A stretch of DNA of 64,000 bases from Portulaca oleracea (lineage: Eukaryota > Streptophyta > Magnoliopsida > Caryophyllales > Portulacaceae). The stretch's first letter is position 1, and each line of letters starts with the position of its first letter. Position numbers and translations under genes: made by a program. The stretch is taken from the NCBI GenBank assembly GCA_029582165.1, contig CM055869.1:57547518-57611517 (forward strand), given 5' to 3'. The notes below the pieces were generated by a model, which was not told where the DNA came from, searched no databases, and saw only the letters and a list, made by a program, of their open reading frames with translations. Positions 59,401 through 64,000 of this stretch are shown piece after piece.

Positions 59401-59556
59401 CTTTTTGAATTTGATCATCTTAAGGTCTCATTTCACACTCGTCATGGCAAATTCGCAATGCATAAATGAATCCATTATGTAGTCCTAAGGCAAAGGATAC
59501 GCCTTTTGTCCAGCTCCTTGGAACGCTGGATCAAGATCTTTCATGGAAATCGACAT
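50401..59556 (-). CDS. Villin-4-like actin-binding protein, 22 coding exons
   Basis: Bundles, caps and severs actin filaments, usually under calcium control. Coding exons (minus strand): 59556-59501, 58950-58851, 58715-58647, 58193-57957, 57872-57695, 57554-57419, 57013-56851, 56762-56612, 56497-56394, 56105-55950, 55854-55786, 55552-55484, 55387-55250, 55164-55036, 54475-54328, 53896-53886, 53804-53664, 53574-53449, 53364-53296, 52458-52146, 51570-51398, 50514-50401. All phases join, giving 949 residues with TGA at 50403-50401. Six gelsolin-type repeats cover about residues 20-730 (for example [54 protein letters not shown]). A Ser/Arg/Pro-rich linker (about 751-905) follows, and a C-terminal headpiece (912-949, [20 protein letters not shown]). 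From memory the order and sequence match Arabidopsis VLN4 (974 aa); the linker is shorter here. Oddities: an 11-nt exon 16 and a GC donor after exon 10. Confidence 0.93.
51600..52115. mobile_element. MITE-like cluster in villin intron 20
   Basis: Repeated GGGAAA/TTTCCC phrases such as GGAAAGTTTTTCC and ACTTTCTCATG, with ends CCAAACGCACCCT (near 51965) and CCGCCAAACGCAATGTG (near 52100). Related to the element at 56145-56350. Confidence 0.5.
52825..53112. mobile_element. hAT-like MITE relic in villin intron 19
   Basis: The left end GCAGGGGTGAAAGTT pairs loosely with the right end, TGCAGAGGTGGCAAAAGTTT on the other strand. The interior is made of GGTCGGTCAAATCGG-like phrases shared with 15842-16100, 49390-49545 and 63850-64000. 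Confidence 0.5.
54002..54289. mobile_element. MITE with ~60-bp TIRs in villin intron 15
   Basis: GGGTTTTTGACCTTGGAGTT at 54002 pairs with the inverted right arm ending at 54289. AAATGC lies on both sides. A second, inverted pair of the same terminus forms a near-perfect palindrome at 54126-54185, so two elements appear overlapped. Confidence 0.65.
54530..54850. repeat. Three ~105-bp tandem units in villin intron 14
   Basis: Each unit has TACxATGATAAC with AACAAC repeats, then AAGAGACTGATTCCAAGA, ACCCGCCAAAAAGAT. Units start near 54538, 54641 and 54737; the third is longer and divergent and contains GTGGGTCCCGTTTATGGGG. The GAGACTGATTCC phrase resembles the SINE-like family. Confidence 0.7.
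56145..56350. mobile_element. MITE in villin intron 9
   Basis: Ends GGTGCGTTTGGTTGGAAGAG and, inverted, GGGTGTGTTTGGTAGAG, with GGGAAA/TTTCCC phrases inside. Same family as the 51600-52115 cluster. Confidence 0.6.
59190..59295. repeat. SINE-like fragment in villin intron 1
   Basis: GAGTCTTCCCCCCGAATT followed by CAGAGAGACGGGTTCCAAC. It matches the conserved end of the other SINE-like copies. Confidence 0.4.
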
Positions 59557-60976
59557 GGTTAAGGAGAATCACAACTACTTATTTGAACAGCACAAGAATT
59601 CGCTTCAGGGCTACACACCACGAAACCTGAAAAACAGAACATTGAGAGATAAGTACATTTCCCAAGTTTTCAACTACCTCTTCTTCCCCTCTTGTTCATA
59701 CTAGAAGTGTGGATATTAGCAAAATATAAAAGTGATCACGACAAACCTACGCGAAGTACTTGGTTTCAAGTTATATCATGGACTTATAGTGCTATAGATG
59801 AGTGTTGATCAATGCTGACGAGGGTTACAAATATAACTCGAAAACAAGGCCGAGGTGATCATTTGCTAAGAACAAGCCCATAATATGCTTATAACGTACG
59901 ACGAACAGAACATTTCTAAAGTGATGACAGAAATTACAAATTGTAAATTGTAAACAAAAGACAGTTAGATCAACACAAATTACCCCATCATCCCCAACAA
60001 ACAGCATTGTGCCCTAGGCACTGAATTTCACCCTTCTGACTCAAAATCAAGAAAACAATCACATTCATTGAAAAAGAAACCAAATGATTTTGAGCTGGAT
60101 TATATTACTCTGATAAGGACACCCAACATAAATATAAAAACCCCATCTGCAAGGGACCCACCATGAGTAATCCAAAAAAAAAATCATAAATAAAGGCACA
60201 TAACAACACCCATTTCACAAAATTGAACAAATAGAACATAAAACTAATAAACCAACACATCAAACAACACCCATTGCACAAAATTAACCAAATTGAGAAT
60301 GAAACTAATAAATTAACACATTGCAAAAAGAAAAGAATAAACAAATTGAACATGAGACTAATAAATTTGACATACCTTTGAATATATGATGGGGTTAAAT
60401 ACTGACCCAGTTTGTGAAATCTTATAAACAATGGGTTTTTATTAGAGGGAGATGAAAAATGACTGAATTTGTGAAATCCCAGAAAAAAACTTATATGTAT
60501 AATGCCCTGAATATTTAATCAGAAATCAACCATAACTTTGGAATGGGAAGAGAGAAAAAGAGTGAAGAAGATAGAACAAGAATGGAGGAAAAAAAATTAA
60601 ATGAGGAAAAAAGAGCAGAAAAAGAAAATTACAAAAATGGAAAATGTGCCAAATTGGGTATTTTTACAGCAATTCATTTACAGATGTAAATTTGTTGCTC
60701 ATTATTCCCACAGGATCAGAAAAAACTGGGAATTTCGAAAGTTGATGCATATTTACGTTACTTTATTTTATCAAAAAAACCGATGATGAATGAATGTCGT
60801 AAATTTTGTGTTCTTTTTGTTTGGTGGGGGGATTTTGAATGAGGAAAAGAAAAATCATCGAAAATTAGAATGAAATTATGGCTGGGGATGATTTCGATTT
60901 CCGAATTGTGAGGGGTGAAGGAGAGAAATTGGGGATTGATGAGCGGACATTGCGAATCAAAAGCCCTAAAAATTAA
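59557..60976 (-). promoter_or_regulatory. Villin 5' leader with a probable leader intron
   Basis: A GT donor (AAAG followed by GTATGTC at 60375) and a TTTTTCAG acceptor ending at 59627 suggest a leader exon upstream of 60376 and a second leader exon 59626-59557 before the ATG. First introns in the leader are common in plant actin-related genes. Transcription start not determinable. Confidence 0.5.
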
Positions 60977-61238
60977 AGTGACCTAATTTTGTGGATGATT
61001 GTGTTCAAAAAAATTTAATCTCACAAAATTTCCCCTTTTTTGACAAGAGTTACATCATCTGTGTGTATTTCTTGTTTGAAATTGTTTCGCTCTAAACATG
61101 AAAATATTTATTCAGTCCCCCATAACTATTGATTGAGCGCTACGTTCCATATGCATGGCAAATAGTGGGCTTTTTAATTTTCCTTTTCTTAATACATATA
61201 TATATATTTTGTAAAAAGAAATTAATCAATTTTTTATA

Positions 61239-61544
61239 GAGTGTTTGAATAAAAATGTCGCCCAACTTTTTATTTTAGCTAAAAATGTCATTGATTTTTA
61301 AAAATTGTCAATAATATCATTCAACTTTCCAAAAAATTAAAAATATCACTCGACTTTCTAAAAAAGTAAAAAATATCATTGTTACCTTCTATAACATCTT
61401 TTTATTTTATGACTTTTTTTTAGAAAGATGAGTGACATTCGTGATGTTTTTGAAAAATTGAGTGACATTAATGACAGTTTTTAAAAACCAGTGACATTTT
61501 TTACTAAAATGAGAAGTTGAATAACATTTTTTCTACAAACACTC
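61239..61544. mobile_element. Fold-back MITE with GAGTGTTTG ends
   Basis: Inverted arms of about 130 bp (shared phrases TCAACTT, AAAAATGTCA, TTTTTAAAAA). GAGTGTTTG begins at 61239 and its complement ends at 61544. No clear target duplication. Confidence 0.7.
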
Positions 61545-61642
61545 GTCATTTCTATTGTTACTCGATGACAAATAATTCATTTTGTATAATTTCTAACAAT
61601 TAGTCATCATGGTGTCAAAAATTAATCGAACATAACATATTA

Positions 61643-61813
61643 CTCCCTCCGTCCCAAATTAATGAACGGAATTAAATCTTAATTGTGTTTAGCTTTTCTC
61701 TCTCTAATAAATAATGTAAAATAATTGAATTAGGCATTGGAAATAGAAAAGTGACAATTATTTTGAAATAAAATAAGTTAGTTAAAGTGTCAATTAATAT
61801 GGGACGGAGTGAG
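61643..61813. mobile_element. Stowaway MITE (Tc1/mariner)
   Basis: CTCCCTCCGTCCCA at the left and GGGACGGAGTGAG at the right, flanked by TA on both sides (61641-61642 and 61814-61815). 171 bp, AT-rich interior. Textbook Stowaway structure. Confidence 0.95.
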
Positions 61814-64000
61814 TAGTTGCATCATATTTTTATAAGATTTAAAATTTATCTCACTATAATTTTAAATAAGACGACCTTATTTAAAAAGTTTTTAAAGATT
61901 TTTTCAATTATGATTATAGTGAAATTCTAAATTGAGTAAAGTGTTAAATAAAGATTACAATTGAAATGCAAAATTCATGAAAAATGACTAGTATAAATAA
62001 AAATGTTCATGTTTGAACCCTTAATAAATCTACCACATACTTGCACTCTGCAGTTGGCTTCATTGTATAAACATTCAAGCCCAATTCACTTTTAATTTCA
62101 CTTATACATATACCAAACGACGAATACACTGTCAGGGATAGAAGTATCATTGCTTAAAGCTCAAGAAATTATACTTCTGTTGGCCATTATTTATTTAGAG
62201 GTTTCAATTCTTTTCTTGTACCTTAACTGTTAGAGTATAAAATCTTTCTTGAACTTTCAACCATTAACTTAACTTTAGACTGAGTGGATTCTTACACAAT
62301 GTATTAGAACTTTGGGAGTGATTGTCCTCATGTTTGAAAATTAGCATCCCTTATAAACTACTTTGTATGAATCTCCATAGACTGGGTTCTAGAGAGAAGA
62401 GAGTTCTCTCTAGAATTCCTAGGGTTTGAATGAGCATGAGAAAGAATGCTAGAGTGTGAGAACCCCCCCCCCCCACCCCCTCTTTCATTCCTAATTCTTG
62501 CTCTTCACCCACAATCTTCATCTTTTTTGGCCCCGATTTGCCTCTGTTCCGACTCCAACCATCTCCATGTTTGGATGGGGACCCGATTACCATTTGTCCG
62601 GCCTTGTCACAACCTTTGCTTTGGCTACCACTCTGAGTGCAAAAGAATGTTCTTTGTGGTTTTCGATTTCCTTGGCCTTCCTCAGGCAATCGAAGAGCTT
62701 TGCTTTGTTCTGTTTATCTTTAGTTGTGTTTTTTCTCAATTTTCGGTTGTTTTGTTTAAAAGCTTCGACGCTTCGTTTGTTCTCTCAAATCTACGACCTG
62801 AGTGAATAATCTCCTTCCCTAGCCCCGATCTGATCCGAGCTTGACTGCTTCGGGTGGTGGTAAGGTTGGTGTAAGGTGTTGGTGGCATTGACGCTGGCTA
62901 GAGAAAAAGGGCTGAGTTGGTAGTTGTGGTAGGCTTCGATCTTATCGATGGTCACCGACGGGACTGTGTCATCGGTGTTTGGTACTGTTTTTATTCTTCT
63001 ATAATCTAGACTTTCTGCTAATTCTTTTTTTTCTGTGTTGTTTTTTTGTTTTTGTTTTTGTTTTTATTTCTAATCCCACTTGGTTAGTCACTTAATCTCG
63101 AAGAGGAAATTTCTAATAACATGTACGTTCCTCTCACCGATTTACCCTGTAGAGGCTGGACCTTCTCATTTACCCGAACTCAAAAGAAAAAGAATCTAGT
63201 ATTTTGTACAAGGTTTTGGGGGGGGGGGGGGGTTCTCCACAACATCAATGCTTCAATGGCTTAGAGCATAAAACCCTTCCCGAAATTCAGCCAATCAAAA
63301 ATATAAGTTCGGGTCACTTGGGCCCTAAAGGACTCGAACTTTGGACCAGAGACTCATGTCTAACATCAATTCTTTTTGGGTTTATTCTAGCTGGACAATT
63401 GCGACAAGCTTAATCCAAGTTTGAACAATAAAAACAAAAGCAACATCTTGTGTTCGCATCCGAAAAAAGACTAGTCAATGTCAAAACTCGAACAAAAAGT
63501 CTATAATTGTATAGACTTTTTTTCCTACAATAGTAAGAATCCACTTCAATAAGCTCTATTTTAAGGCTTGCCAAGTAACCCTTAATTAGTCATAGGAGGA
63601 AAAAAATCCAAGCACAAAACATGATTAAAGACCCTATAATGTTCCACAAATGAAATATTCTTGAAATTGAGCTTGACTTCACAGCAGAGGGGCAAAAAAA
63701 AAAAAACTGCAACCAAATAGCAATACAACATTAACAATAATGAACCTCCATAGCCCATACCTTCCATTAATAGCCAATCATTATTTATGACTTCAAAAGG
63801 TTCACCAATTTTCCAGCCAAACCCACCATAAGATTTTCCTTGCTAGCATTCCAAATTTGAATACTAAATGCTATGGTTGCCAAAAATTTGAATTTGCGTC
63901 ATTTCAGGTCTACACAAAAAGTTCTTGTCCAACGGACGAACACCAAGTATTCTCAAGTATTTTTCGGATCAAACAATTTGGACAAACCTAAATTCAGGTC

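Larger units (their letters stand above)
60977..64000. other. Intergenic, MITEs, no supported gene
   Basis: Holds a fold-back element (61239-61544), a Stowaway MITE (61643-61813), a poly-C run (62463-62474), a poly-G run (63218-63232) and part of a GGTCGGACAA-type repeat at the right edge. The two overlapping frames at 62446-62809 are Pro/Phe/Ser-rich and match no family I know. Confidence 0.55.

Noticed and set aside
62446..62809. Two overlapping plus-strand frames of 103-119 codons
   Set aside because: Starts at a poly-C run, low complexity (Pro, Phe, Ser), no family resemblance. I considered a LINE 5' end but could not support it.

Overview
This is plant nuclear DNA, almost certainly from a eudicot. 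Four host genes are split by GT-AG introns. Between and inside them lie plant transposons (Gypsy and Copia LTR elements, CACTA, Mutator-like, hAT, Tourist and Stowaway MITEs, an L1-type LINE tail and SINE-like repeats). I see no bacterial, organellar or viral genes and no CRISPR. All calls come from reading the sequence and recalling protein families; nothing was searched.

Layout. 1-12657 is a nest of transposons: a Mutator-like element (MULE) entering from the left edge appears inserted in an LTR of a ~9 kb minus-strand Gypsy-type element that has gag but no visible pol, and that element sits inside a CACTA element ending at 12657. 12658-16700 is intergenic with MITEs. 17179-24467 (minus) is a glucose-6-phosphate 1-epimerase gene. 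24600-30274 is intergenic with a LINE tail, a 1.1 kb Mutator-type non-autonomous element, a Tourist MITE and an hAT MITE. 30275-34539 is a young Copia element with a perfect 5-bp target duplication, probably inside the leader intron of the next gene. 35242-37598 (plus) is a small LYR-motif protein gene. 38795-39727 is a cluster of fold-back MITEs. 39862-48529 (plus) is a plastidic glucose transporter gene of the Arabidopsis At1g05030 type, with an apparent 1-bp frameshift in exon 8. 50401-59556 (minus) is a villin-4-like actin-binding gene with 22 coding exons, an 11-nt microexon and a GC-AG intron. 60977-64000 is intergenic with a fold-back element and a Stowaway MITE.

The host genes are unrelated housekeeping genes and not a pathway cluster: the epimerase and the plastid glucose exporter both touch hexose metabolism, LYR proteins are mitochondrial assembly factors, and villin bundles actin. 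The transporter and villin genes are convergent and share a 1.9 kb intergenic gap. I found no convincing new biological system. The points most worth a second look are the three-level transposon nest, a dispersed imperfect palindrome repeated about 18 times in the Gypsy element, small gaps clustered in repeats (possible read error or real decay), the transporter frameshift, and the repeat-rich splice-donor region of the epimerase gene.
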